From Pelorhabdus rhamnosifermentans (GTDB lineage Bacteria; Bacillota; Negativicutes; UMGS1260), in the NCBI RefSeq assembly GCF_018835585.1, contig NZ_JAHGVE010000007.1:1-64000 (forward strand): a DNA stretch of 64,000 nucleotides. The letters run 5' to 3'. Numbering within the stretch: the first letter of the stretch is position 1; every line of letters starts with the position of its first letter. Below are positions 28,907 to 38,622 of this stretch, in pieces. The notes under the pieces were generated by a model that was given only the letters and a program-made list of their open reading frames with translations, was not told the origin of the DNA and did no database searches. Both the position numbers and the translations under genes were made by a program.

Positions 28907-31111
28907 ATGGATAAAGATGTCAAACAAAAACTGCTGGAACTATTAAATCAAATGAAATCCAGTCAACCTGAACCACCTACTGACTTGGTTGAAAAAGCTT
29001 TTTATGTGGCTTATAATGCTCATCAAGGTCAAAAAAGGGCGTCAGGTGAAGAATATATTATTCATCCCTTATGTGTGGCTAAAATTCTAGCAGATCTTCA
29101 GATTGATGCTGTGACTATCTGTGCCTCTCTGCTTCATGATGTTGTGGAAGATACGGCCGTGACTTTGGATGAAATCGAAAGAGAATTTGGCAATGAAGTC
29201 GCTTTTTTAGTGGATGGCGTGACGAAATTAAGCCGTATGGAATATAAGTCGAAAGAAGAGCAGCAATTAGAAAATTATCGGAAAATGTTTTTGGCCATGG
29301 CTAAAGATATTCGTGTTGTTTTGATAAAATTAGCGGATCGATTGCATAATATGCGTACATTGAAACATGTTCCGCCTGAAAAACAGCAACGGATTGCCAG
29401 TGAGACCATGGAGATTTTCGCTCCGCTTGCTCATCGCTTGGGTATGTCCAATATTAAGTGGGAAATGGAAGATCTGGCTTTTCGTTATCTCGAAGAAGAA
29501 AAGTATTATGAACTGGTAGAAAAAGTGAAACAAAAGCGAAGAGAGCGCGAAGCTTATATTACACAGGCTGTGGAAATACTCAAGCAGCGTCTGGATTCTG
29601 TGGCAATAAAAGCGGAAATTCAGGGACGGCCCAAACATTTTTACAGTATTTATAAAAAAATGCAAAAAAGTCATAAAGATTTAAGTGAAATTTATGATCT
29701 GTCAGCTATTCGAGTGGTTGTGGATACTATTAAAGACTGTTATGGCGTTTTGGGAATGGTTCATACCCTTTGGAAACCGATTCCCAATCGGTTTAAAGAC
29801 TATATTGCTATGCCCAAAAGTAATATGTATCAATCGCTTCATACAACGGTTATTGGCGTATCGGGTCAGCCTCTGGAAATTCAGATTCGTACGGCTGAGA
29901 TGCATCGAACATCAGAGTATGGTATTGCGGCCCACTGGCGTTATAAAGAGGGTGGAAAAGCAGGTAGTAAGGATTTTGATCAGAAATTATCCTGGCTCAG
30001 GCAGCTCTTGGAGTGGCAACAGGAAATTCGCGATCCTCGTGAGTTTGTAGAAACGTTAAAACTCGATGTATTTGCTGATGAAGTGTTTGTCTTTACACCC
30101 AAAGGGGATGTCATTGATTTACCTGCCGGATCGGTGCCCATTGATTTTGCCTATCGCGTTCATACGGATGTGGGCCATCGTTGTATCGGTGCTAGGGTAA
30201 ACGGAAAGATGGTACCTCTTGAATATCGGCTGAAAAACGGCGATATTGTGGAAGTGATAACAACGAAGCAGGGGAATGGCCCCAGTCGTGATTGGCTGAA
30301 TATTGTCGGAGCATCGGAAACGCGTAATAAAATAAAGCAGTGGTTTAAAAAAGAAAAACGCGAAGAAAATATTGCCAAGGGCCATGAAATGCTTGAGAAA
30401 GAAACAAAGAAGCTTGGTTATGACTGGCGCGTATTAGGCAAGAGTGATCGAGTGCTTGAAGTGGCAAAAAAATTCAATTTGACTACAGATGAACTTTTAG
30501 CTTCGTTAGGTTATGGCGGGCATACACTTCATGCCGTAATGGCCAAGCTTGTTGATTCCTATAAAAAAGAACAAAAAAGTACGACACTGCCTGACTTAAT
30601 GCAGCTCATGACGGAATTAAAGCCCAAGCGGACTCCAAGCAAAGCCAGTCATGGTGTGCTGGTAAAAGGCGAAAACGGACTGCTTGTGCGTTTGGCGCGG
30701 TGCTGTAATCCTGTACCAGGCGATGAAATTATCGGCTTTGTTACGCGGGGACGCGGCGTGTCTGTTCATCGTGCCGATTGCCTCAACATCTTAAATAATC
30801 AAGCCGAATTTGAGCGAATGATTGAAGTATCTTGGGATGTGTCGCTTGATCAGGTTTATCCTGTGACAGTAGAGGTGACAGGCACGGATCGAGCCGGTTT
30901 ATTATCCGATATTATGGTACTTTCATCAGAAGAGAAGATTAATATTAGTACAATTAATGCGAAGGTGCATAAAAATAAGTCTGCTGTCATTACCTTGTCT
31001 TTCGAATTAAAAAATGTCAGTCAGTTAGAACTGGTTATGACGAAGATTCGCCGGATCAAAGACGTTTATACAGTGCAGCGGTCTGTTCGCGGAATAGGAG
31101 GGAGTGCATGA
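28907..31111 (+). CDS. rel: Bifunctional (p)ppGpp synthetase/hydrolase (Rel)
   Basis: A 734-residue stringent-response enzyme. The N-terminal HD hydrolase is intact ([12 protein letters not shown] at 77-78; [13 protein letters not shown]). The synthetase domain contains [19 protein letters not shown] near residue 295; the RFKD motif is the version found in bifunctional Rel enzymes rather than RelA. TGS ([22 protein letters not shown]) and C-terminal zinc-finger/ACT regions ([14 protein letters not shown]) follow. ATG 28907 has a GGTGGAG SD. The 3' end overlaps dtd (ATGA). Confidence 0.96.
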   Translation: MDKDVKQKLLELLNQMKSSQPEPPTDLVEKAFYVAYNAHQGQKRASGEEYIIHPLCVAKILADLQIDAVTICASLLHDVVEDTAVTLDEIEREFGNEVAFLVDGVTKLSRMEYKSKEEQQLENYRKMFLAMAKDIRVVLIKLADRLHNMRTLKHVPPEKQQRIASETMEIFAPLAHRLGMSNIKWEMEDLAFRYLEEEKYYELVEKVKQKRREREAYITQAVEILKQRLDSVAIKAEIQGRPKHFYSIYKKMQKSHKDLSEIYDLSAIRVVVDTIKDCYGVLGMVHTLWKPIPNRFKDYIAMPKSNMYQSLHTTVIGVSGQPLEIQIRTAEMHRTSEYGIAAHWRYKEGGKAGSKDFDQKLSWLRQLLEWQQEIRDPREFVETLKLDVFADEVFVFTPKGDVIDLPAGSVPIDFAYRVHTDVGHRCIGARVNGKMVPLEYRLKNGDIVEVITTKQGNGPSRDWLNIVGASETRNKIKQWFKKEKREENIAKGHEMLEKETKKLGYDWRVLGKSDRVLEVAKKFNLTTDELLASLGYGGHTLHAVMAKLVDSYKKEQKSTTLPDLMQLMTELKPKRTPSKASHGVLVKGENGLLVRLARCCNPVPGDEIIGFVTRGRGVSVHRADCLNILNNQAEFERMIEVSWDVSLDQVYPVTVEVTGTDRAGLLSDIMVLSSEEKINISTINAKVHKNKSAVITLSFELKNVSQLELVMTKIRRIKDVYTVQRSVRGIGGSA

Positions 31112-31554
31112 GAGCGCTTGTACAGCTTGTGGACAGTGCCTCAGTGAGTGTTGAGGAACAAGTAATCGGTCAAATCCAGGGGGGTTTACTTATTTTGCTT
31201 GGGGTTCATGACAGTGATACTCTAAAAGATGCCGACTATCTTGTTGATAAGATTACGAATCTACGTATTTTTGTTGATGAGTCAGGCAAAATGAATTTGT
31301 CTGTTAAAGATGTAGGTGGCGAGTTGCTTGTTGTCTCACAGTTTACCTTATATGGTGACTGCCGCAAAGGACGACGGCCCAGCTTCGATCATGCAGCATC
31401 TCCGGTTAAAGCTCAGGATTTTTATGAGTATTTTGTTTCCCAGTGCCGAAAGCAGCTTGTTACGGCGACAGGAAAATTCCAGGCTGAAATGCTTGTATCA
31501 TCCGTTAATCATGGCCCGGTGAGTATTTTGCTTGACAGTACCAAATTATTTTAA
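31108..31554 (+). CDS. dtd: D-aminoacyl-tRNA deacylase
   Basis: A 148-residue proofreading enzyme that removes D-amino acids (and Gly from tRNA-Ala) from tRNA. The two signature motifs are present: [17 protein letters not shown] and [11 protein letters not shown], with the Gly-Pro motif that excludes L-amino acids. The N-terminus [14 protein letters not shown] is typical. The gene overlaps rel by 4 bp, the usual rel-dtd pair. Confidence 0.95.
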   Translation: MRALVQLVDSASVSVEEQVIGQIQGGLLILLGVHDSDTLKDADYLVDKITNLRIFVDESGKMNLSVKDVGGELLVVSQFTLYGDCRKGRRPSFDHAASPVKAQDFYEYFVSQCRKQLVTATGKFQAEMLVSSVNHGPVSILLDSTKLF

Positions 31555-31598
31555 GCATAATAGGTAATAAGGTTTATTCGGTAAAGGAGTTGTCGTGT

Positions 31599-32228
31599 GT
31601 GAAGATAATCAAACTGGAAGTTGGCAATTTAGGAACAAATTGTTACATCGTTTATTGCGAGAAATCCCTTGAAGCCGCTATTATTGATCCCGGCGGTAAT
31701 GCTGATGAAATTATGCGGATGGTGCGCCGTGAGAATTTAACGGTGAAGTATCTTATTTTGACGCATGGTCATGCCGATCATATTATGGGATTGGCAGAAG
31801 TTAGGAAAGCTACCGGAGCACCCGTTTTAATTCATGAAGCCGATAATAAAATGCTGACAAATGCCTCGCTTAACCTATCAGGGTTTATGGGACCTGGCTT
31901 TACTACTCATCAGGCCGATCAAACGCTTTGTCAGGGCGATGTTATTCAATTTGGTACAGTGAAATTCATCGTCAGGCATACGCCAGGTCATACACCAGGC
32001 GGTATTAGTCTAGTAGGTGAAGGCCTTGTGATTAGCGGGGATACTCTATTTACTGAGTCTGTGGGGCGAACAGATTTTCCTGGCGGTTCGCATCAACAAT
32101 TGATTCACAGCATTCAAGAACAGTTAATGACTCTTTCTGATGATACGAAGGTATTACCTGGTCATGGTCCTGAGACTACCATTGGCTGGGAGAGAAAAAT
32201 GAATCCCTTTATTCAAGAGGAATTCTGA
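31599..32228 (+). CDS. Metallo-beta-lactamase-fold hydrolase (glyoxalase II-like)
   Basis: A 209-residue MBL-fold protein. The metal motif THGHADHIMG, HTPGHTPGGI, SGDTLF and the C-terminal LPGHGPETT give all expected ligands for a dinuclear site. GloB-like activity on thioesters is possible, but these stand-alone Firmicute proteins are not well assigned. GTG 31599 is chosen because AAAGGAG is 9 nt upstream; the frame opens at 31590. It follows dtd, as in many clostridial rel-dtd-MBL-hemZ-hisS arrangements. Confidence 0.85.
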   Translation: MKIIKLEVGNLGTNCYIVYCEKSLEAAIIDPGGNADEIMRMVRRENLTVKYLILTHGHADHIMGLAEVRKATGAPVLIHEADNKMLTNASLNLSGFMGPGFTTHQADQTLCQGDVIQFGTVKFIVRHTPGHTPGGISLVGEGLVISGDTLFTESVGRTDFPGGSHQQLIHSIQEQLMTLSDDTKVLPGHGPETTIGWERKMNPFIQEEF

Positions 32229-32251
32229 ATAATGAATGGGGGGGCGTGGCC

Positions 32252-33283
32252 ATGTCTTTAGCTCGTACGAACTTTTTACGCGGTCTTATTGTGGTCGTGA
32301 GTCTCTATGTTTCTTATCAAGCGTCTAGCGTGTTTCTTCCTTTGATTCTATCACTTGTGATTGCCTTCATTCTCAATCCCTTTGTGAATGGGTTAAGTAC
32401 CTTTTTAAGTTCACGGCGCAGAAAATTTCCACGCAGTTTGGCCGTTATCATTACGATGGCTATTAGTTTTTTATTGTTTTTTAGTATTATATCTTTTATT
32501 TTTTTGCCCTTTGTGAATGAATTTAATAAGTTTGTTCAAAATTTGCCATTGATCTTTGAACAGCTTCATACACTGGCCCTTGTGGTTGGTGAAAGAGCAA
32601 ATAATGTGGATATACCAAGCAATGTTCGAAATATTATCGATCAGGGATTATCCAGTGCAACGGCTTTTTCCATTGATTTTGCCAAGCGTACGGTTGTTAC
32701 AGTATTTTCAATAGCTTCTCATGTCGTAGAGCTTGTTGTGATTCCTGTTCTTGTCTATTATTTTTTAAAAGATGGATGTGCCATGGAGCAGGCAATTATC
32801 CATTTATTCACACCTGGTTATCGCACCCTTGTTCAATCCATTTTGCAGGAAATGGCAGCTACAATTGGCGCTTATCTTCATGGTCAGGTACTCATCAGTG
32901 TGATTATGGGGATTACTGTATTTTGTGGACTTTATTGGCTTGATGTGGATTATCCCCTTGTGATTGCACTGCTTGCTTTTCTGACAGAAACAATTCCAAT
33001 TATTGGTCCGATTATTGGTGCTGTACCAGCAGTGCTGCTGGCTTATTTGATTTCACCGGAACTGGCCATGAAAGTGACAATCTTTTATGTTGTTGTTCAT
33101 CAGCTTGACAGTCATGTGATTGTACCCAATATTATGGGGCATACCATTGCTCTGCATCCCGTTGTTGTGATTATTAGTGTGTTAGTCGCGAGCCAACTGT
33201 TTGGTATTATCGGTATGATGATGGCTGTACCTGTTGCAGCGCTACTTAGGGTATTTATTCGGCATTTACAAATTGTGGGGTAG
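32252..33283 (+). CDS. AI-2E family transporter (1 of 2)
   Basis: A 343-residue polytopic membrane protein of the AI-2E exporter family (PF01594). Two N-terminal helices, a soluble middle part, and a C-terminal helix set with ETIPIIGPIIGAVPAVLLA and HQLDSHVIVPNIMGHTI are typical. The family exports diverse solutes and the autoinducer role is not general. ATG 32252 is 7 nt after a G-run SD; GTG 32246 is also in frame. A paralog lies at 45320. Confidence 0.85.
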   Translation: MSLARTNFLRGLIVVVSLYVSYQASSVFLPLILSLVIAFILNPFVNGLSTFLSSRRRKFPRSLAVIITMAISFLLFFSIISFIFLPFVNEFNKFVQNLPLIFEQLHTLALVVGERANNVDIPSNVRNIIDQGLSSATAFSIDFAKRTVVTVFSIASHVVELVVIPVLVYYFLKDGCAMEQAIIHLFTPGYRTLVQSILQEMAATIGAYLHGQVLISVIMGITVFCGLYWLDVDYPLVIALLAFLTETIPIIGPIIGAVPAVLLAYLISPELAMKVTIFYVVVHQLDSHVIVPNIMGHTIALHPVVVIISVLVASQLFGIIGMMMAVPVAALLRVFIRHLQIVG

Positions 33284-33294
33284 GGGGTGAAACA

Positions 33295-33735
33295 ATGTCT
33301 ATTACATTAGCAGAGTTAAAACAAAAGCTCTCTCAAAATCATAGTAAGCTGACGCCACAGCGACAAATGATATTACAGGCTTTTTTAAATCACCCGGAGG
33401 AGCATTTAAGCGCTGAAGATGTCCATCAGATTGTGAAACCTTTGGCGTCAGATATTGGTGTGGCGACGGTTTATCGTACCTTAGAACTTTTGAGTGAATT
33501 AAAGTTATTAAACAAGATGGATTTTGGTGATGGTCGTAGCCGTTATGAAATACAAAAGAATGATGAATCTCATTGCCATCATCATCTGATTTGCTTGTCT
33601 TGTGGCAAGGTGAAAGAGTTTGAAGATGATTTATTGGAATCATTGGAAACGGCCATTGCGAAAAAAAGTAATTTTACCATTGTCGATCATCAACTGAAGT
33701 TTTATGGTTATTGTCAGGAGTGCCGCAAACAGTGA
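33295..33735 (+). CDS. Fur-family metal-responsive repressor
   Basis: A 146-residue Fur-family regulator. A winged helix at about 20-85 (LTPQRQMILQAFLNHPEEHL, IGVATVYRTLELLSEL) is followed by the metal-binding dimerisation part with HCHHHLICLSCGKVKEFED and a C-terminal CQEC pair, which form the structural zinc site. Fur, Zur or PerR cannot be separated by sequence alone; both CxxC motifs are present. It starts 11 bp after the AI-2E gene and overlaps hemZ. Confidence 0.88.
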   Translation: MSITLAELKQKLSQNHSKLTPQRQMILQAFLNHPEEHLSAEDVHQIVKPLASDIGVATVYRTLELLSELKLLNKMDFGDGRSRYEIQKNDESHCHHHLICLSCGKVKEFEDDLLESLETAIAKKSNFTIVDHQLKFYGYCQECRKQ

Positions 33736-35222
33736 CTGAACAGTATTATTTGAGTGAAAATTCTTTTGGGCATCAGGCCACAGCCGATGTGATGAAGGTT
33801 TTTGGCTTTGAAGAAGGCAGTGAAGCAGAGTCCAAACTAATTATTGAGCATATTTCATATGAAGAGATTGTAAGTACAAAGTGTGCTTTTTGGGATCGTG
33901 GTCTTTGGGTGAGACGTGAAAAGAAAAGAAAAATTGATGGTAGTGATTGTCATTTTGGCAAAGAACATGTGGCGCGTCTCAATACGTTCCATTTGCTTAC
34001 GGAATTCACGGGATGCTCACCGACTCCCTGGGGTATCTTGAAGGGGGTTCGCCCGACGAAGATTGCTCATAGACTACTTGATGAAGGTCGCCCGGAAGCG
34101 GATGTTTTACGTATTTTTTGCGATGAATATGCTGTCAGTGCTGCCAAGGCCCGGCTTGTTACGGACATTGCCTTGAGACAAAGATCGGTCTTAACTTACA
34201 ATAACTCACAGAAAATTAGTGTTTACGTGGGGATTCCTTTTTGCCCTTCACGTTGTTTTTATTGCTCATTTCCTGGTATGGCTTTGCCACAGCCTGATGC
34301 AGTTAAGAACTTTCTTACGGCTCTCCATGCTGATATTTGTGATGCCAGTCAAAGTATTGTAAGGCATGGCTTTGAGGTTGAGAGTATTTATGTTGGCGGC
34401 GGCACACCGACAAGTCTGGCGACGGCTGATTTGGAGCAGGTGCTTGTTTGGATTGAACAGCATCTTAAGGGGCCTAAAACGAAGGAAATAACGGTGGAGG
34501 CCGGGCGCCCCGACAGTCTGAATCACGATAAAATTCGCCTCTTAGGTGCCCATGATGTGACACGTGTCAGTGTGAATCCGCAGTCAATGCAGCAAAAAAC
34601 ATTAAAACGCATTGGACGAAACCATACAATTCAGGATATAATAAACATATTCATGGAATTTCGCTCTGTAACAAAGTGCTTGATTAACATGGATGTCATT
34701 GCCGGTTTGCCTGGGGAAACCTTAGCCGATATGACGGATACACTAGAGAAAATTCGTCAATTAAATCCCGATAATCTGACGGTACATACGCTTTCTGTCA
34801 AGCGTGGTTCAAATTTGCAATCACTGCTTGTGACAGATCCGCTCTTTACTCTGGAAGATTTACCTGAGCCGAGTGTAGTGACACGAATGATAGACAAGGC
34901 CGCTTCTGTTGCGGCGAGTATGCACATGAAACCTTATTATTTGTACAGGCAGAAAAATATGGTAGGCAATCTGGAAAATGTGGGCTATGCTAAGGAGCCT
35001 CATTTGTCTTATTACAATATTCAAATGATGGAGGAACGGCAAACGGTCATTGGAATTGGCCCGGGTGCAACAACCAAGGCGGTTGTGGACAAGACCCACC
35101 GATTGAAAAGCTGTTATCATGCAAAAAATGTAGTATATTATCAAAAAGATCTGGACAGGTATCTTGCTAAGCGGCGAACATTGCTTGAGAGACTTTGCGC
35201 CGGAACCCTTTTTATGGAATAG
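33732..35222 (+). CDS. hemZ: Radical SAM coproporphyrinogen dehydrogenase HemZ-like
   Basis: An approximately 496-residue radical SAM protein. The 4Fe-4S/AdoMet motif is CPSRCFYCSF near residue 175 (CxxxCxxC), preceded by VYVGIPF, and VGGGTPTSL is the SAM-binding glycine motif. The roughly 160-residue N-terminal extension before the radical SAM domain is typical of HemZ, an oxygen-independent coproporphyrinogen III oxidase-like protein. Catalytic activity for this branch is less certain than for HemN. GTG 33732 follows AGGAG by 11 nt; the frame opens at 33711 inside the fur gene. Confidence 0.82.
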   Translation: MTEQYYLSENSFGHQATADVMKVFGFEEGSEAESKLIIEHISYEEIVSTKCAFWDRGLWVRREKKRKIDGSDCHFGKEHVARLNTFHLLTEFTGCSPTPWGILKGVRPTKIAHRLLDEGRPEADVLRIFCDEYAVSAAKARLVTDIALRQRSVLTYNNSQKISVYVGIPFCPSRCFYCSFPGMALPQPDAVKNFLTALHADICDASQSIVRHGFEVESIYVGGGTPTSLATADLEQVLVWIEQHLKGPKTKEITVEAGRPDSLNHDKIRLLGAHDVTRVSVNPQSMQQKTLKRIGRNHTIQDIINIFMEFRSVTKCLINMDVIAGLPGETLADMTDTLEKIRQLNPDNLTVHTLSVKRGSNLQSLLVTDPLFTLEDLPEPSVVTRMIDKAASVAASMHMKPYYLYRQKNMVGNLENVGYAKEPHLSYYNIQMMEERQTVIGIGPGATTKAVVDKTHRLKSCYHAKNVVYYQKDLDRYLAKRRTLLERLCAGTLFME

Positions 35223-35236
35223 AAGGAGGTTTTACC

Positions 35237-36502
35237 ATGTTGACTACAGCGCCGCGAGGAACCAAAGATATTTTGCCTGTGAATAGCAGCCACTGGCAGT
35301 ATGTAGAGCAGGTAGCGCGTGAAGTTTGTCGTACCTTTGCTTATGATGAAATCAGAACGCCTATTTTTGAGCATACGGAGCTATTTTTGCGGGGCATTGG
35401 TGAAACAACGGATATTGTAGAAAAAGAAATGTATACCTTTATGGATCGCGGTAAGCGCAGCATTACACTCAGGCCAGAAAATACGGCAGCTGTTGTGCGG
35501 TCATATCTGGAAAATAAACTGTATGCTGATTCTGTACCGAACAAACTTTACTATATTGGGCCGATGTTTCGTTATGACCGTCCCCAAGCGGGGCGGCTTC
35601 GTCAGTTTCATCAGTTTGGTATTGAAGCCATTGGTTCAGCAGGTCCATTAATTGATGCTGAAATTATTACCTTAGCGGTGGAATTTTTTCATAAGTTAGG
35701 TCTTACGGATCTTACTCTTTATATCAATTCCGTGGGGTGCCCCAAATGTCGTCCTGTTTACCGCGAAAAATTGCAGGCTTTTTTAAAAGACAAGGTATCT
35801 GAACTTTGTCCCGATTGTCAGTCGCGCTATGATCGCAATCCCATGCGTATATTGGACTGTAAGAATGAAAAATGTGCGGCCCTTACTGTAGGTGCGCCAG
35901 AAGTGTCAGAATGTCTTTGCCCAGAATGTCACGACCATTTTGAAGGGCTAAAACAACTGTTAAGTGCAGCCGGCATTTCTTATCTGCTGAATTCAAGGTT
36001 AGTGCGAGGTCTTGATTATTACACTAAGACAGCTTTTGAAATTCAGTATCCACCTCTTGGTGCGCAAAGCGCTGTATGTGGCGGTGGCCGTTATGACGGA
36101 TTGATTGCTGAATGTGGCGGCTCGATGACGCCGGGCATTGGACTGGCTATTGGACTGGAGCGGGTTCTTTTAGCGCTGGAGAAACAAGATTTGCTTCCCA
36201 CGGCGCAAGAAAAATTGGATGTTTATGTTGTCGCCCAAAATGAGGCCGCCATTGAGGAAGCCTTTCATTTAGCCCTACAGTTTAGAAATCGTGGATTGGC
36301 TACTGATTTAGATACCATGCAGCGCAGTTTGAAGGCGCAAATGAAACAGGCTAATAAGCGTCATGCGAAGTTTGTTGCGCTCTTAGGTGCTGAAGAAATT
36401 CAAAATGCCAAGGTGACAATGAAGAACATGAAATCCAGCGAGCAGCAACTTGTTGATTTGGCGAATGCTGCTCAATTCATAGAAGCTGAGATGGAGGATT
36501 GA
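35237..36502 (+). CDS. hisS: Histidyl-tRNA synthetase
   Basis: A 421-residue class II synthetase. Motif 2 (MFRYDRPQAGRLRQFHQFGIE), written here in part as FRYDRPQAGR and FHQFG, the His-specific LVRGLDYYTKTAFE, and motif 3 GIGLAIGLERVL are present, followed by the anticodon-binding domain. A Cys-rich insert (CPKCRPVYRE, LCPDCQSRY) is typical for Firmicute HisS. ATG 35237 follows AAGGAGG; an upstream in-frame start at 35195 overlaps hemZ. Confidence 0.96.
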   Translation: MLTTAPRGTKDILPVNSSHWQYVEQVAREVCRTFAYDEIRTPIFEHTELFLRGIGETTDIVEKEMYTFMDRGKRSITLRPENTAAVVRSYLENKLYADSVPNKLYYIGPMFRYDRPQAGRLRQFHQFGIEAIGSAGPLIDAEIITLAVEFFHKLGLTDLTLYINSVGCPKCRPVYREKLQAFLKDKVSELCPDCQSRYDRNPMRILDCKNEKCAALTVGAPEVSECLCPECHDHFEGLKQLLSAAGISYLLNSRLVRGLDYYTKTAFEIQYPPLGAQSAVCGGGRYDGLIAECGGSMTPGIGLAIGLERVLLALEKQDLLPTAQEKLDVYVVAQNEAAIEEAFHLALQFRNRGLATDLDTMQRSLKAQMKQANKRHAKFVALLGAEEIQNAKVTMKNMKSSEQQLVDLANAAQFIEAEMED

Positions 36503-36504
36503 AA

Positions 36505-38298
36505 ATGGATACATTAATAGGATTAAAGCGAAGTCATTCGTGCACAGAAGTTACGACAGCCCACGAGGGACAGGAAGTTGTGTTATGTGGCTGGGTTTCA
36601 CGCCGCCGTGATCATGGTGGGTTGATTTTTATTGATTTACGTGATCGTTCGGGTATTATGCAAGTCGTTTTTTCGCCTGATCATGACCTGGAAGCCTTTA
36701 AGAAGGCTGAAGGTGTTCGAAGTGAATATGTTCTAGCTGTAAAAGGGACAGTACAACTGAGGGATGCAGCGACAATCAATCCACATTTGCCGACAGGCAA
36801 GCTGGAAGTGTATGGAGCGGAGTTACGCATCTTAAATGCAGCAAACACACCGCCTTTTTATATTCAGGATAATATTGATGTCGATGAAAATGTTCGATTA
36901 AGATATCGCTATCTCGATTTACGCCGTCCGGAAATGCAGTACAATTTGATGTTACGTCACAAAGTAACTAAGATTATGCGGGATTTCTTTGATTCGAAGG
37001 GTTTTTGTGAGATTGAAACACCGATGCTTGCGAAAAGTTCACCAGAAGGCGCGCGAGACTATCTTGTTCCCAGTCGTGTGAATCCTGGTAAATTTTATGC
37101 TTTGCCACAGTCACCCCAGCTCTTTAAGCAGATGTTGATGGTTGCTGGTATGGAGAAATATTTCCAAATTGTCCGTTGTTTCCGTGATGAAGATCTCAGG
37201 GCAGATCGTCAGCCTGAGTTTACGCAGCTTGATGTTGAAATGTCATTTATTGACCGCGATGAGATTTTGAATATTATGGAAGGTCTTGTTAGTACGTTAT
37301 TTGAAAAATGCGTAGATGCGAAAATTTCGACTCCACTTCTGCGGTTAAGCTATGATGATGCTATGGCTCGTTTTGGCAGTGATAAACCAGACATGCGTTT
37401 TGGTATGGAACTTATCGATATTTCTGATAATGTACGGGGTTCAAACTTTAAAGTCTTTGATAATATTTTAGCAGCAGGTGGACAGGTAAAAGCGATTAAT
37501 GTCAAGGGTTATGCGGCTATTCCACGTCGTGAATTAGATGGTCTCGTAGATTATGTGGCAACTTATGGTGCCAAAGGTTTGGCTTGGATTTGTTACACTG
37601 AAGAGGGTATTAAATCACCTATTGCTAAATTTTTCGCGCCCGAAGTGCTTGATGCCATTGGTAAGACGGCTCAAGCCGAAACAGGTGACCTTCTATTAAT
37701 GGTTGCGGACAAACCTGCTGTAGTTGCTGCTGCGCTTGGCCAATTGCGTCTCGAAATGGCGCGTCGCCGGGACTTGATTGATCCTAATAAACTGAGCTTT
37801 TTGTGGGTTGTTGATTTCCCCATGTTCGAATATAACGAAGAAGAAAAACGCTATGTTGCCATGCATCACCCCTTTACGTCGCCTCGTGATGAAGATATTC
37901 CTTACCTTACAACAGGTGAACTTGGCAAGATTAAAGCCAAAGCTTATGATATGGTCTTAAATGGTACGGAAATTGGTGGCGGCAGCCTTCGTATTTATAG
38001 TCGGGATTTGCAGGAAAAAATTTTTGGCGCTATCGGCTTAAGCAAAGAAGAAGCTGTTGAAAAGTTTGGCTACTTACTGGAAGCCTTTGAATTTGGTACA
38101 CCGCCTCATGGCGGCATTGCTTTTGGATTAGACAGATTGGTCATGATTATGGCTAAGCGTTCTTCTATTCGTGACGTTATTGCCTTTCCGAAAACGCAGA
38201 GTGCTATTGATCCGATGACACAAGCACCTTCTACAGTTGCTGATAAGCAATTACGCGAACTTTCTATTCGCACAAGTCTGCTTGCTAAGAAAAAATAA
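36505..38298 (+). CDS. aspS: Aspartyl-tRNA synthetase (bacterial type)
   Basis: A 597-residue class IIb synthetase with N-terminal OB anticodon-binding domain (WVSRRRDHGGLIFIDLRD), catalytic motif 2 (RCFRDEDLRADRQPEF), the bacterial GAD insertion in the middle, and motif 3 GIAFGLDRLVMI. Length is typical of the bacterial type. ATG 36505 is 7 nt after GGAGG; an in-frame TTG at 36499 is less likely. hisS-aspS then 6S RNA and rarA matches B. subtilis order. Confidence 0.96.
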   Translation: MDTLIGLKRSHSCTEVTTAHEGQEVVLCGWVSRRRDHGGLIFIDLRDRSGIMQVVFSPDHDLEAFKKAEGVRSEYVLAVKGTVQLRDAATINPHLPTGKLEVYGAELRILNAANTPPFYIQDNIDVDENVRLRYRYLDLRRPEMQYNLMLRHKVTKIMRDFFDSKGFCEIETPMLAKSSPEGARDYLVPSRVNPGKFYALPQSPQLFKQMLMVAGMEKYFQIVRCFRDEDLRADRQPEFTQLDVEMSFIDRDEILNIMEGLVSTLFEKCVDAKISTPLLRLSYDDAMARFGSDKPDMRFGMELIDISDNVRGSNFKVFDNILAAGGQVKAINVKGYAAIPRRELDGLVDYVATYGAKGLAWICYTEEGIKSPIAKFFAPEVLDAIGKTAQAETGDLLLMVADKPAVVAAALGQLRLEMARRRDLIDPNKLSFLWVVDFPMFEYNEEEKRYVAMHHPFTSPRDEDIPYLTTGELGKIKAKAYDMVLNGTEIGGGSLRIYSRDLQEKIFGAIGLSKEEAVEKFGYLLEAFEFGTPPHGGIAFGLDRLVMIMAKRSSIRDVIAFPKTQSAIDPMTQAPSTVADKQLRELSIRTSLLAKKK

Positions 38299-38335
38299 TT
38301 CGACAAAAATAGCAAAAATTGTCTAATGAGAGTAC

Positions 38336-38364
38336 TTGCAAGTTGCCGGAAAATTTGATAACAT
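38336..38364 (+). promoter_or_regulatory. Promoter of the 6S RNA gene
   Basis: TTGCAA (38336-38341) and TAACAT (38359-38364) have a 17-bp spacer, giving a start near 38371. It lies between aspS and the 6S RNA body. Confidence 0.5.
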
Positions 38365-38371
38365 GAACTTA

Positions 38372-38568
38372 GCAAATGAAATGCATTTCCTGCTGTGTAC
38401 GTATAATGCTGATGTTTTGAGCCAACACTTTAACTACGGGAATAGCGCTCGAACTGCCGATTGTATGCCTGTTATGATAAGAGGACACAAAAAACAGTCC
38501 GGCCTTTACCCACCTGCCTGGGGCAGGTTCAAAACAGTGGCTTTGCGGCATGGCGGGGTTAGCTTGAA
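38372..38568 (+). ncRNA. ssrS: 6S RNA (RNA polymerase-binding regulatory RNA)
   Basis: The 300-base gap after aspS has no convincing protein but carries 6S-like features. Near the 5' end is ttttgagccaacacttta (TGAGCC block), and near the 3' end a closing hairpin cacctgcc/ggcaggttcaa followed by tgcggcatgg, echoing the GTTCAA...TGCGGCGGCAT region of E. coli 6S. The A/T-poor middle could form the large bubble that mimics an open promoter. In B. subtilis the 6S-1 gene bsrA also lies between aspS and rarA (yrvN), the same neighbours as here. Ends are approximate. Confidence 0.8.
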
Positions 38569-38569
38569 A

Positions 38570-38622
38570 AAAACAGCTGTCTTTCTGATCATTAGGATCG
38601 AGAAAAGATAGCTGCTTTTTTT
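38570..38622. terminator. Bidirectional terminator between 6S RNA and the EamA gene
   Basis: aaaacagctgtctttct (from 38570) pairs with agaaaagatagctgctttttt (to 38622). A T-run follows on the + strand and the A-run on the left side gives a T-run on the minus strand. The stop codon and last 10 codons of the EamA gene lie inside the structure. Confidence 0.8.

Noticed and set aside
38336-38611. 91-residue + strand ORF between aspS and the EamA gene
   Set aside because: No SD, no protein-like composition, and it coincides with 6S RNA features and the terminator.
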